A stretch of 64,000 nt of DNA from Blattamonas nauphoetae (lineage: Eukaryota; Preaxostyla; Oxymonadida), in contig JARBJD010000291.1 in NCBI GenBank assembly GCA_033064195.1, positions 1 to 64,000 on the forward strand. Direction: 5' to 3'. This document shows, piece by piece, positions 8,431 to 18,100 of the stretch. Made by a program: the position numbers and the translations under genes. The notes under the pieces were generated by a model. It was not told where the DNA came from. It worked only from the letters and a program-made list of their open reading frames with translations, and ran no database searches. Positions within the stretch are counted from its first letter, which is position 1. Each line of letters starts with the position of its first letter.

Positions 8431-8646
8431 AAACACGTCAGACCGATATTAGCCTTGTCAGAACAATTTTGGATGGTCTCAAAAATTAAGGTTAATTTTT
8501 AAAATTCATTTTTATTACCTTATATAGTGATGAAAAAAGTGAAAAAATCATATTTGACCAAAACAATCCACGGATGCCCTAGATGCATGGGGAGGTTGTG
8601 CACGTCATTCTGGTGCATTATGAGCATGCTCCTGCGCCGTGGACTT

Positions 8647-8670
8647 TGTGGACCTGTGGACCTGTGGACC
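8647..8670. repeat. 8-bp unit repeated three times
   Basis: TGTGGACC occurs three times in perfect tandem. Confidence 0.85.
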
Positions 8671-9585
8671 TCCAAAAATAAAAACCAATTTGATTTCGCG
8701 ATCCACCTAGGCCACCTGGGCCAGTCAATTGGATTGATGTACAACATCGACATGATCGTGCCGATTGATTTGATCCTGGCTCGACTGAAATCAATTTTTG
8801 GAGCTCATTTTATCAAAATAAAGTAAGAATTAGGTCCAAAATTCATCAAAATCGAAGAAGAAGGAAATGTGTGTTTTTGAGGTCAAAAGTGATTTATTCC
8901 GTGTTATTAGCGATCTAGATAGGTATCGATTTTCGCCATCTATACTACTCAGGGATGCCAATAATAGGGCCATCACAAAAGCGCATGAATTCATTCAACC
9001 GCCATAAATCAAGATTTTCCCAGAATCGGATAGATATACTCCAACTAAGAAAAAACAAAAATTTTGAAAAACATCCACTGATACTCATTGAGAAAACCGC
9101 CTTGAACTTGAAAAGTGTCAGTTTTCACAATTCATTTTGGCAATATCTCAACAACCAGTGAATCAATTGTCATGAAATTTTTGCCAGATACTTTTGTTGA
9201 TGATTCGGACATTTTAAAAAAAGGAAAAAGATTATGGGTATCTGGTAAAAAGTCGAAAAACCCATATTTTCTCGAAAACACTCACAGATACAAAGTTTTG
9301 CCTCTTTTTTCATAAAAATCGTTTTTTTTGAGGTCTTTACGAATAGAATGTACTTTATTTGGTTGAAAACGCATGAATTGTTGTGGAGATGTGACGTCGA
9401 AAAGTTCGCGGTTTTTGAGTGCATTTTGCTGAATGAGGCTACAGGGCCCAATAATGTGCCTTTAGCTCCAATATTTATTAGAATTATTGTCTCACCAAAA
9501 CAACATTTCACAGATAAAATCTCGATTGATGGCGGTTTACTGAATTTCGGCGGTTTTGTGACAGAACCAAAACGTTTTCGCACAA

Positions 9586-9807
9586 CCACCTGAAGAGCTG
9601 AAGGAAGACGTTCGCGTGCTGAAGGAGACTTGGAGGGCGATGGCAGAGAAGATTCAGTCGCTCCGAGCTGCTATCGACACAGTGCTCCCCGTTCTTTCCA
9701 ACGTCATCGCCAACCATAACTCATTTCAAAGTTCAATTAGTATCCAGCCATCAAGACATTTATACACGGATTGGCCTGATATTTCCGTCAAAAAGAGAGT
9801 TAAATGA
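9586..9807 (+). pseudogene. possible coiled-coil gene remnant
   Basis: One frame reads as an amphipathic helix (PPEELKEDVRVLKETWRAMAEK, in two parts with heptads) before turning into unstructured sequence and a stop. Codon use in the helix part is richer in G and C than the surrounding AT-rich DNA and resembles the host genes. No start codon context or partner exon is evident, so I read it as a leftover piece of a host coiled-coil gene. It could instead be one exon of an unrecognised gene or chance. Confidence 0.25.
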
Positions 9808-10091
9808 AGGTGAAGGCAAATTGGTTATCCATAGTGTTGTTTCAAGACTGATAATGTTGATCAGACCCATGAACAAACGACAGAAAAATGACTACCAACT
9901 AACACGCCTTTTTGTCATGTCACTCATGTATCCATAATATACTCATTATTTCTTCATCTCGACGTGAGATGGCCATTAATCGAAGATCATTGGAGAGTGA
10001 TCATGGATCAAGATCGTGCCACTGTTTTAAAAAATGTTTGTTCCCAAATTGCATCAATGGAGATTTCCGTTAACCCTGGAAAGAAAATGGT

Positions 10092-13000
10092 TTAATCACG
10101 CTCGAAATGTCCATAATATTGATCAGAATCATCCGGGCTGGATGATTGTATTGTCCTTCTTCGAAGTGGGACAGGAACATGGGAGTCTGAACTCGATTCC
10201 TCATGATTCCTTCTGAATGATTCTCGTGTCGCTTTCTTTGTTGTTTTTCGGTGGTGTGAAGCAGGGGAGCTGCTTGGACTTGAGCTGCTCTTTGCTTGAC
10301 GTGATTCTGAGAGTGAGCTTGGTGATTCGCTTCGTCGCGAGGGCTTCCGATGAGTTGACGACGAGCCTTTGCGGATCGACGACGATGTGCCCTTCCGTCC
10401 AGAATGGGAAGTATCCCACACTGGACGGCTCGACTTTTTCTGCGTGTGCGAGGAATGTCGGTGTGCATGTGGAGAGCTATCTGAGCGATCGTTTTGTTGT
10501 GTTGTCTTCCCTCGCGAGCGGTGAGAGAATGAGAGTGTGTTTTTGTTGAGTGATGTGTCCACCCTTTCTGAATGTCCTTTCGACCGTCGGAGATCAGTCT
10601 CTCCAGATGGGTGGTGTTTGGCGGGGATGTCGTTCAGAATCATCTGTCGCTGCTCTTTTCGCCGTTTCGAGAGACCCAACAACTTTGCATCAATGTCGCT
10701 GATCTGCTGTTGTAGTTGCTTAATCGCTTCTGAGACATACATAATCTCGTACTTGACGAAGAGGAGGTCGTTGCTTTCAGTCTTGAGGGCATGCAATTCG
10801 GCCTCGAGTCGCTTCTTCCGATCCTCCTTCTCATCCACTGTTCGCGCCATTTGCTCGATTTGAGGAGTCAGGTCTTTCTTTCGCTCCGTCTTTTCGTCCA
10901 ACACGGTCGGGGCAGTTGCCAACCGGTCGAGAGTGTCCTGCACGCTGCGGATCTCGCTTTGGAGGTCAGTCCGCTCGTTCTCCAGCTTGTTAGCCTCCTT
11001 TTCTTCACGACGCACGAGCTGCTTCTGCTCCTTCAGTTGCTGTGGAGCAGATGATGAGTCGGATTGAGTTGAGCATTCGGAAGAGAACAGGGCTTCATCC
11101 AAAGCAGCGGTATCCTTCTGAAATTGCTGTCGGAGTTCCTTCTCAATCTCCGCTTTGAAGAGGGCACGTTTCGCTTCATTTCTTTTCTCTCGTTCTTCTG
11201 ACCAACGAAGCTTTCGTGCTTCTCGATCGCGTTTGTCCTGCTCTTCTTTGCGCTTTTTTTCTTCCCTGATTTGGAGTAGCTTCTCTCTCTCGTTTTTGGC
11301 TTCCTCGTGTCGCTTCCGCTCCTCAGCTTTTTTGGCCCTGGCTTCTTCCTTCGCTCGCTTCTTTTCATTTCGTTGAATTTCTTTGAGATGAGCAGCTTCC
11401 CTCTTCCTTCTCTGCTCTTCTTGCTTCATCTCTCTCTTCTTCCTCGCTTCTTCTTCCTCCTTTTCTCGTTTGAGTTGTTCTTTTCTTTTCTGTTCTTCCT
11501 CGCTTTTCTCCTCCCTCTCTTTTTCATGAGCGAGTCTCTCTTCCTCTTCTCGTCTATGTCGTTCCTCCTCTTCCTTCCTCATTCTCTCCTCTTCTTCCGC
11601 CTTTTCTTGTGCCAGTCGTTCGTCTTCTTCCCTCTTCACTCTTCCCTCTCCATCTCTTCTGGTTCTTTCTTCCTCTCTTCGCAGTCGTTCTTCATCTTCA
11701 TCCCTTCTTATACGTACTTCTTCCTCATCTCTCAAGCTTTCTTCTTCTTTTCCAAATCTATCTTCTTTCTCTTCCTCATCCATCTTGCCCTCTTCCTGCT
11801 TCTTCTCATCTTCCACTGTTTGTGTGAGTGCTGTATCTTCCTCCCTTTGTACAAGGCCCACGTGATCCTCCAGTGTGTCTGGAGTGCCTGGCGCATCCTT
11901 CATCTCATCCCCCATCAAATGACTTTGGCTATCTTCTTTTCGGGCTGGCTGACGCGGTGGCGTGAAGAGAACGGATTGTGGGGTGCTTTGGAGGAAGGAC
12001 GTTCTCTTTGTCCATGTTTGGCTTGTGCTCGCTTTGGGCATCTGGTCTCTCTTTCTGTACAGCCTGTACACTTCCTCAGCAGATACAGTGATTGTTGGCT
12101 CGGGTTGCTTGATCGTGTTGTCCTGTGGCTCTCTCTCGCGTCGTAGCTCCTTTTCTCGATTTGCAGTGGATGGACTACTCCAAAGAACGTCGTTTTCAAA
12201 CGGGTTAGACCGAGGGGACTGGATATGCATCGATGATGACAAGTTGGCATCCGCTTCATGTTGCGGAGACGACGGTGTTGCTGCTTCATAGATGTCTGTG
12301 ACAGGTGGCGTGTGGACAGACTCCTCTTCGTCTGTGTGTGGTGGGGGCGTTTCATCCTCATCAGGCATGTCGCTGTCTTCAGGCCTGCTTGCGAACTCGT
12401 CCTCAAATGCAGCTGGTCTCAGCATTGATTCGTAGAATTCGTCCACAAACTTGACCTGGCTGGTCGACCGTGCCATATTCGCTGTCGGTGAGAGGAGGTA
12501 TTCGGCTTCTTTCGCGGTTTCGACGGTTTCTTCTTGCGTCTGAAGCAGTGACGGCTCGTCTATGTTCCACTGCGGACGCATTTTCTTGCGCGAGTTGGAA
12601 TGATGGGAGAGTTCCCGCGGCTGAGGGATGTTGAAGCGCATGAAGTCCGAGTCATCTGCGCCTTTTGATAGCTTGTTCTGTGACTGTTGGAGGCTGATGG
12701 CATTAAACCTCTTGGCAAAGATGTCAATATCTTCTTCAGTCTGCTCCTGTTCAGGTTGGTTGGTTTCTTCCTTCCTCGATCGTTCCTCTTCCTCTTCATG
12801 TCCTTTCCCTTCTTCTTCTTCTTTTCGTCTCCGGTCCTCTTCTTCCGCCTTTTCACGAACAAGTCTCTCCTCTTCTTCTCGCCTCTGTCGTTCCTCTTCT
12901 TCCTTTCTCAATCTCTCCTCTTCTTCCGCCTTTTCTCGTGCCAGCCGTTCGTCTTCTTCTCTTTTCACTTTTTCTTCTTCCTCCTTTCGAAGGCTTTCCT

Positions 13001-15008
13001 CTTCCTCTGCTTTCAATCTCGCCTCTTCTTCTGCCTTCTCACGGGCCAATCGTTCTTCCTCTTCCTTTCTCAGACGTTCCTCCTCTTCTCTCTTCTGTCG
13101 CTCTTCTTCTTCCTTCCTCTTTCTCTCTTCCTCTTCTTTCTGGAGTCTCTCTTCCTCCTCTTTACGAAGTCTCTCCTCTTCTTCCTTTCTGAGTCTTTCT
13201 TCCTCTTCAGCTTTTTCACGAGCGAGTCTCTCTTCTTCCTCCCTTCTCTGCTGTTCCTCTTCCTCCTTCCTTCTTCTTTCTTCCTCTTCCTTTCGAAGTC
13301 TCTCCTCTTCCTCTTTTCGAAGTCGTTCTTCTTCTTCAGCCTTTTCACGAGCAAGTCTCTCCTCCTCTTCTCGCCTCCTTCGTTCCTCTTCTTCCTTTCT
13401 CAATCTCTCCTCTTCTTCCGCCTTTTCTCGTGCCAGTCGTTCGTCTTCTTCTCTTTTCACTCTTTCTTCCTCTTCTCTTCTAACTCTTTCTTCCTCTTCT
13501 TCTTCTTTTCTCAACCTCTCCTCTTCCTCATCCTTTCTAAATCTTTCTTCTTCTTGATGAAGTCTCTCTTCTTCCTCCACTGTTTCTTGAGCGAGTCTCT
13601 CTTCTTCCTCCCTTCTCTGCTGTTCCTCTTCTTCCTCACTCTTCAGCTTCTCCTCTTCTTCCTCACTCTTCAGCTTCTCCTCTTCTTCCTCACTCTTCAG
13701 CTTCTCCTCTTCTTCCTCACTCTTCAGCTTCTCCTCTTCTTCCTCACTCTTCAGCTTCTCCTCTTCTTCCTCACTCTTCAGCTTCTCCTCTTCTTCCTCA
13801 CTCTTCAGCTTCTCCTCTTCTTCCTCACTCTTCAGCTTCTCCTCTTCTTCCTCACTCTTCAGCTTCTCCTCTTCTTCCTCACTCTTCAGCTTCTCCTCTT
13901 CTTCCTCACTCTTCAGCTTCTCCTCTTCTTCCTCACTCTTCAGCTTCTCCTCTTCTTCCTCACTCTTCAGCTTCTCCTCTTCTTCCTCACTCTTCAGCTT
14001 CTCCTCTTCTTCCTCACACTTCAGCTTCTCCTCCATCCCATTTTGTGGTTGTTCTCCCAAATTTTGTTGTGGAAACGTTTTAGATTGTGGTGGATCCTCA
14101 TCCTCTTCCTCCGGGGGATCCCCTTCTTTCGAATCGCTTTGGTTGGATGACGACTCATCTTCTGACCTTCTTTCTTCGTCTCCTTCCTCCTTCTTTTGAA
14201 CCTCTTCTTCTGTTTGGTTTGTGTCATCACCACATTCGTCCCGAGTCGAGTCATACTGTGACACAAATTGCTCCTCTTCATCATTCTGCTTGACTTCTAT
14301 GTCCTCTTCTTCTATTGGTCCTTCTGGAGCATCATCAGTTGTGTTTTCTTCTGCAGTGCTTTCGAAATGTCTTTCACTGTTCCCTTCTCCATCCTGCACC
14401 TGATCTGTTCCTTCTTCCTCCGCTTGAGCATCCTCTTTTTCTTTTTCATTCATCCCGTCCTCTTCTCCCCTTTTTTCACTTTCTTCAGTGGGTTCAATGT
14501 TTGATTGAGGATTGTTTCCATGTTTGCCTTCAATGTTATCATCAGACTTATCAGATGTATTTGGTTGTGTCTCAACGTTGTCATCTGTTGGTGTCGTTGT
14601 GTCATCCTGTGTCACAAATTTCTCTTTTTCATCATTCTGCTTGACTTCTATGTCCTCTTCTTCTATTGGTCCTTCTGGAGCATCATCAGTTGTGTTTTCT
14701 TCTGCAGTGCTTTCGAAATGTCTTTCACTGTTCCCTTCTCCATCCTGCACCTGATCTGTTCCTTCTTCCTCCGCTTGAGCATCCTCTTTTTCTTTTTCAT
14801 TCATCCCGTCCTCTTCTCCCTTTTTTTCACTTTCTTCAGTGGGTTCAATGTTTGTTTGAGAATTTTTTTCATGTTTGCCTTCTTCGAAGTCTTGTTGGTT
14901 TCTTTCATCATCATTATAATGATTTTGATCAGAGTCGTCCTGTTCTGAGTCAGAATCACTGTCTTCTGAAAGATTTTGCTGTTCCAGCTTAGGAAAAGAC
15001 GAGTCCAT
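10092..15008 (-). CDS. 1638-aa Glu-rich repeat coiled-coil protein
   Basis: A single uninterrupted frame. The order is: an acidic N-terminus (residues 1-300) containing an internal duplication with a 117-codon offset; 15 tandem copies of a 9-residue unit KLKSEEEEE (about residues 325-460); a long region of ERLRKEEEE-type heptads (to about 720) with caldesmon/trichohyalin-like composition; a disordered middle with Pro/Ser/Thr; a second charged coiled coil (about 1090-1480); and a Ser/Arg/His-rich tail. Such proteins form long single helices or cytoskeletal fibres, but similarity here is compositional and no orthologue can be claimed. It has no signal peptide or membrane helix. The gene lacks introns, unlike most neighbours. 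A large frame on the opposite strand (12687-14150) is only the mirror of the repeats. Confidence 0.85.
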   Translation of the reverse strand: MDSSFPKLEQQNLSEDSDSDSEQDDSDQNHYNDDERNQQDFEEGKHEKNSQTNIEPTEESEKKGEEDGMNEKEKEDAQAEEEGTDQVQDGEGNSERHFESTAEENTTDDAPEGPIEEEDIEVKQNDEKEKFVTQDDTTTPTDDNVETQPNTSDKSDDNIEGKHGNNPQSNIEPTEESEKRGEEDGMNEKEKEDAQAEEEGTDQVQDGEGNSERHFESTAEENTTDDAPEGPIEEEDIEVKQNDEEEQFVSQYDSTRDECGDDTNQTEEEVQKKEEGDEERRSEDESSSNQSDSKEGDPPEEEDEDPPQSKTFPQQNLGEQPQNGMEEKLKCEEEEEKLKSEEEEEKLKSEEEEEKLKSEEEEEKLKSEEEEEKLKSEEEEEKLKSEEEEEKLKSEEEEEKLKSEEEEEKLKSEEEEEKLKSEEEEEKLKSEEEEEKLKSEEEEEKLKSEEEEEKLKSEEEEEQQRREEEERLAQETVEEEERLHQEEERFRKDEEEERLRKEEEEEERVRREEEERVKREEDERLAREKAEEEERLRKEEEERRRREEEERLAREKAEEEERLRKEEEERLRKEEEERRRKEEEEQQRREEEERLAREKAEEEERLRKEEEERLRKEEEERLQKEEEERKRKEEEERQKREEEERLRKEEEERLAREKAEEEARLKAEEEESLRKEEEEKVKREEDERLAREKAEEEERLRKEEEERQRREEEERLVREKAEEEDRRRKEEEEGKGHEEEEERSRKEETNQPEQEQTEEDIDIFAKRFNAISLQQSQNKLSKGADDSDFMRFNIPQPRELSHHSNSRKKMRPQWNIDEPSLLQTQEETVETAKEAEYLLSPTANMARSTSQVKFVDEFYESMLRPAAFEDEFASRPEDSDMPDEDETPPPHTDEEESVHTPPVTDIYEAATPSSPQHEADANLSSSMHIQSPRSNPFENDVLWSSPSTANREKELRREREPQDNTIKQPEPTITVSAEEVYRLYRKRDQMPKASTSQTWTKRTSFLQSTPQSVLFTPPRQPARKEDSQSHLMGDEMKDAPGTPDTLEDHVGLVQREEDTALTQTVEDEKKQEEGKMDEEEKEDRFGKEEESLRDEEEVRIRRDEDEERLRREEERTRRDGEGRVKREEDERLAQEKAEEEERMRKEEEERHRREEEERLAHEKEREEKSEEEQKRKEQLKREKEEEEARKKREMKQEEQRRKREAAHLKEIQRNEKKRAKEEARAKKAEERKRHEEAKNEREKLLQIREEKKRKEEQDKRDREARKLRWSEEREKRNEAKRALFKAEIEKELRQQFQKDTAALDEALFSSECSTQSDSSSAPQQLKEQKQLVRREEKEANKLENERTDLQSEIRSVQDTLDRLATAPTVLDEKTERKKDLTPQIEQMARTVDEKEDRKKRLEAELHALKTESNDLLFVKYEIMYVSEAIKQLQQQISDIDAKLLGLSKRRKEQRQMILNDIPAKHHPSGETDLRRSKGHSERVDTSLNKNTLSFSHRSRGKTTQQNDRSDSSPHAHRHSSHTQKKSSRPVWDTSHSGRKGTSSSIRKGSSSTHRKPSRRSESPSSLSESRQAKSSSSPSSSPASHHRKTTKKATRESFRRNHEESSSDSHVPVPLRRRTIQSSSPDDSDQYYGHFERD
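13632..14036. repeat. 15 tandem 27-bp units (minisatellite in coding DNA)
   Basis: The 27-bp unit recurs with exact spacing from 13635 to 14013 and encodes KLKSEEEEE on the minus strand. All copies are identical or nearly so except the first one read, which has Cys instead of Ser. Perfect 27-bp spacing keeps the frame whatever the copy number, so copy number is expected to vary between strains. Confidence 0.9.
14250..14881. repeat. internal duplication of about 280 bp, 351-bp offset
   Basis: The segment at about 14250-14530 is nearly identical to 14601-14881. It encodes an acidic stretch containing EPTEESEK, GMNEKEKEDAQAEEE and DDAPEGPIEEEDIEVKQND in both copies. The 351-bp offset is 117 codons, so the frame is kept. 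The few differences suggest a recent duplication. Confidence 0.9.
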
Positions 15009-15172
15009 ATCACGAAAATAAAGTGTGACGAAGTAAAGATGATTCTCCGAGTGCCGTTAGTTTGATCAACCCGCAAATAGAGAAAACGTGCAAGAAGAAT
15101 TGTGAAATCCATTCAAAAAAGAGTAAAGAATGACAGAAGAAACGATTGAGAGAACAAGTGAGAAATTCAAGT

Positions 15173-18100
15173 TCAACGAGGGGCATTGATGACGTTCCAG
15201 GCATTGGTTAGTTGAGCAACATGGGGAGTGAGTTCATCGTCTGGGTCCATCTTGTTCAAACAGTCCAAAGCAACCTGGATGGTTTGTTGATTTGATTGAT
15301 TAAAGCATCTCCGAATAGAGCGAGAAACAAACGGGAGGAGGGAGGCGATAGTGGCGGTGAGGAGGTAGCGCAGCATGGACACTGATTGTGCTTTGGGGAC
15401 GAGATAGCGCTTGTGCTCTTGAGACACCACGTCCATTCCTTGGAGCGACTCAAGAAACTCGCCACACCTCTGCTCACGTGCAAATGCGACATCAAAGGTC
15501 TGAGCGTTTCTCTCGAGTGACAATTTGGATTCGTTGAGGTCTGTTTGGAGACGGAGAGAGAGGTTGCCCAGATCTTGCGCAAGAGCGTTGACGATTGTTT
15601 GGATGAAACTCTGCAATGCCGGATCCTTTGAGGTCGCAAAGTGGCTGATGGATATCACAAGCTTCTCATGAAACTCGGGAGGGAGGCTGAGAGGGAACAG
15701 GAGGTGGGCATGGATGACTGCGACGGGAGAGTAGAAGGCGTCAATGACGACGAACTGAGGAGAGGAAAAGAAGAGAGAAACAAACCTGGTCATGTCTCCA
15801 CAGGAGAGGGAGGAAGTCTCCGACATACTGCTCGAGCCGATGGAATGAATGCCCTCTGTGGTCGGTGTACTCGCGGAACGGGCGGACAATGCTTGGCATG
15901 ATGGAATCGCTGAGGAGAAACAAGAGGCTTGTCACAGCCGTTGCCATGTCTTTGGTGACTTCGCTTTGTTCTTGTTGAGTTTGTGTTTCTTCTTCAATGG
16001 CTTGGATGAACAGAGAGAGGGACTCCTCCACGTGAACATTCTGGATTTCTAAATCGCTGGAGATGATGAGTGGTGAAGGCATGTGAACAGTCTTGAAGTG
16101 TGTTGAAGGGTGGTGAGGGCAGAAACTGTTCAGATGGCAAGTGCAGACATAAGGAGTCGAGAAGGCTTCGTGCTTTTGGCCAGCGATGATTGTGAATCCG
16201 GTTTTACGCATCTGCTCCTGTTGAAACCTTTCAGCATCCGCAATCTCGTACGGGATGTGCGAGGTTTCCAGTGTCAGGACCGGCCTTTGCAGAACATGGT
16301 GTGGATTGAAGCGGTCGATTTGAAGACGGCCAATGAAGTCGTCGTCTTCATCGCTGTCGCTTTGGCGGTCGATGTGTGACGGGAGTTTGAGTCTGTCCTG
16401 GAAGCCTCGTCTGAACGCGACAATGATGGCTCTTCGCGACGGTGCGTGTGATGTCATACATCTGAGGACACGCAGGGCTGAGATGCGGATGTGGAGGGGT
16501 TGGTGAACATCGGCATGAGCGAAGAGATTTTGGAGGATCAGTGGGAAGAGACGTTGCTGGGTGAGCTTACTCTGCTGGCTTGTGAAAGATGGATAGACGT
16601 GCACGAAGAAGTGGTGGAGGAGGTCAATGTGGTGCCACGCACGGCTGTTGATTCCGGACCCTGCCCACGCATCTTTGAGATGTGGCTGTAACGCGTTTTC
16701 TTTGAAGAAGTTCACAACTTCAGCCAAATAGTTGTGGTTGTGGAGTGTTGTGATGAATTCTGTTCGCATATCCATCACTGCTTTTGGTGGATCAGGAAGA
16801 GGATGGGCGAATGACGATCGGACATACTGCACATATTGCGGGGAGTTCAGGGGAATCGGAGGGAGGGAGGTGTTGCTCCCACTGTGGTTCAGACGGAGGA
16901 TCCCACTCTCGATGAATGGGGCACGGTCAAACGCGAGTTGGAGGCGAGAGTCGAAGAGGAATGGAAGGAGCTGGCACAAAACATCGATTCGTTCATGACT
17001 TTGAATACCTTTCAGTGTCTGGAGATGGGCGAGGAAATGGAGTGCGAGACGTGGCGAGTAATGGACGAGTGTTTGAATAGTGAGTCTGGTGAGGGCACAT
17101 TCTGTTTGCGTGATGTGTACTGCTCCTTGCAAATACACATCAGTAAATGTGTCATTCTCAAACACTTTGGAGATCACGCTTGGGAGATGAGCAAATGCAA
17201 TGAGGAGGGCGTCGATGTTGAGATGGAGAGTGTGTTGGATGATTGGGCTTGCTGAGGTGTGGAAATACTGGTCGAGATGGAAGAGGCCGAGAACTTTCTC
17301 AATCCCTTCATCGGTCGATGTGAGTGCAGCAACAGCAGGCTGGTGGTTTGCGATGAGGTGTGTGAGGAGCGTATGGATGGAGCAGAGAGTCATCGCTGGG
17401 GGGATTCCCGGTGTTGAGGTGAATGTCATAAGGTGCATAAGAGGCAGGAGATAGTGGATGGACTTGTTGAACACGGTTGGGTCATCGTAAACGGATGGAG
17501 TGAGCCACCAGAGCAAGTTGAAGAAACAGAACGCGCCCACTCCAGACAGAGTGTTGGTGAGGGAGTCCAGTTCGGAAGGATCGTTCGAGAATGACTTTGT
17601 GACGAGATTGTTTAGCTTCTCCAGAGCGGACTGGTAAAGAAGCGCGATAAACTGCGCGTCACAATTATAACCAGTGTAGGTGTAGGAGACGCGCAGGCAG
17701 AGATTGACAGACGCCTCAGGACGGGTTTTATGTCGCTCCGTCAGCGAGAGGAGCTTGGCCGACGCCGCGAGGAGTTGTTGAGTGATTGGTGTCGCAGGAT
17801 AGTTTGGCAGGAGATTCTTCGCATCAGTCTCCAGTTTGAGTGTGTCGCCAGTTGCTTCGAAAGGTTTGTCCGATTTGAACTTGCTACGAATTGCATCTGT
17901 GAATACCGAACTCATCGGCTGACTTGAGTGTGAGAGTGGTGTGAAGGCCGCAGGGAGTACGATCCTTTCTTGAGACTTTGTGGCTTTCGTGAGGCCAGGT
18001 GGTGAGTGCAAGAGCGAACTGTCTGAGGCGAAGAGGAGGAAGGGGAGTTGGCTGTCCTCAAAGAAGGGAGAGGAGAGGAAGGAGAGATGAGAAGGCACCA

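Larger units (their letters stand above)
7764..10091. other. gene-poor stretch next to the Polinton-like element
   Basis: About 2.3 kb, AT-rich up to roughly 9550, with only short overlapping frames of no protein-like character. The right end of the element probably falls here, but I see no clean terminal repeat. It holds a weak long repeat (8125-8232 against 8321-8430), an 8-bp triplet repeat (8647-8670) and, near the right side, a fragment with host-like codon use that could be a relic coiled-coil exon. No tRNA or other RNA gene was recognised. Confidence 0.5.

Noticed and set aside
9348-9593. Short opposite-strand frames of 81 and 139 codons between the element and the coiled-coil gene
   Set aside because: They overlap each other, lie in AT-rich DNA and show no protein-like pattern or start context.
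13632-14036. Regular repeats resembling a CRISPR array
   Set aside because: Units are contiguous 27-bp copies without spacers and encode protein repeats.
12687-14150. A 487-codon plus-strand frame rich in Leu and Phe
   Set aside because: It is the mirror image of Glu/Lys/Arg-rich codons and the 27-bp repeats of the minus-strand coiled-coil gene; periodic repeats keep several frames open by chance.
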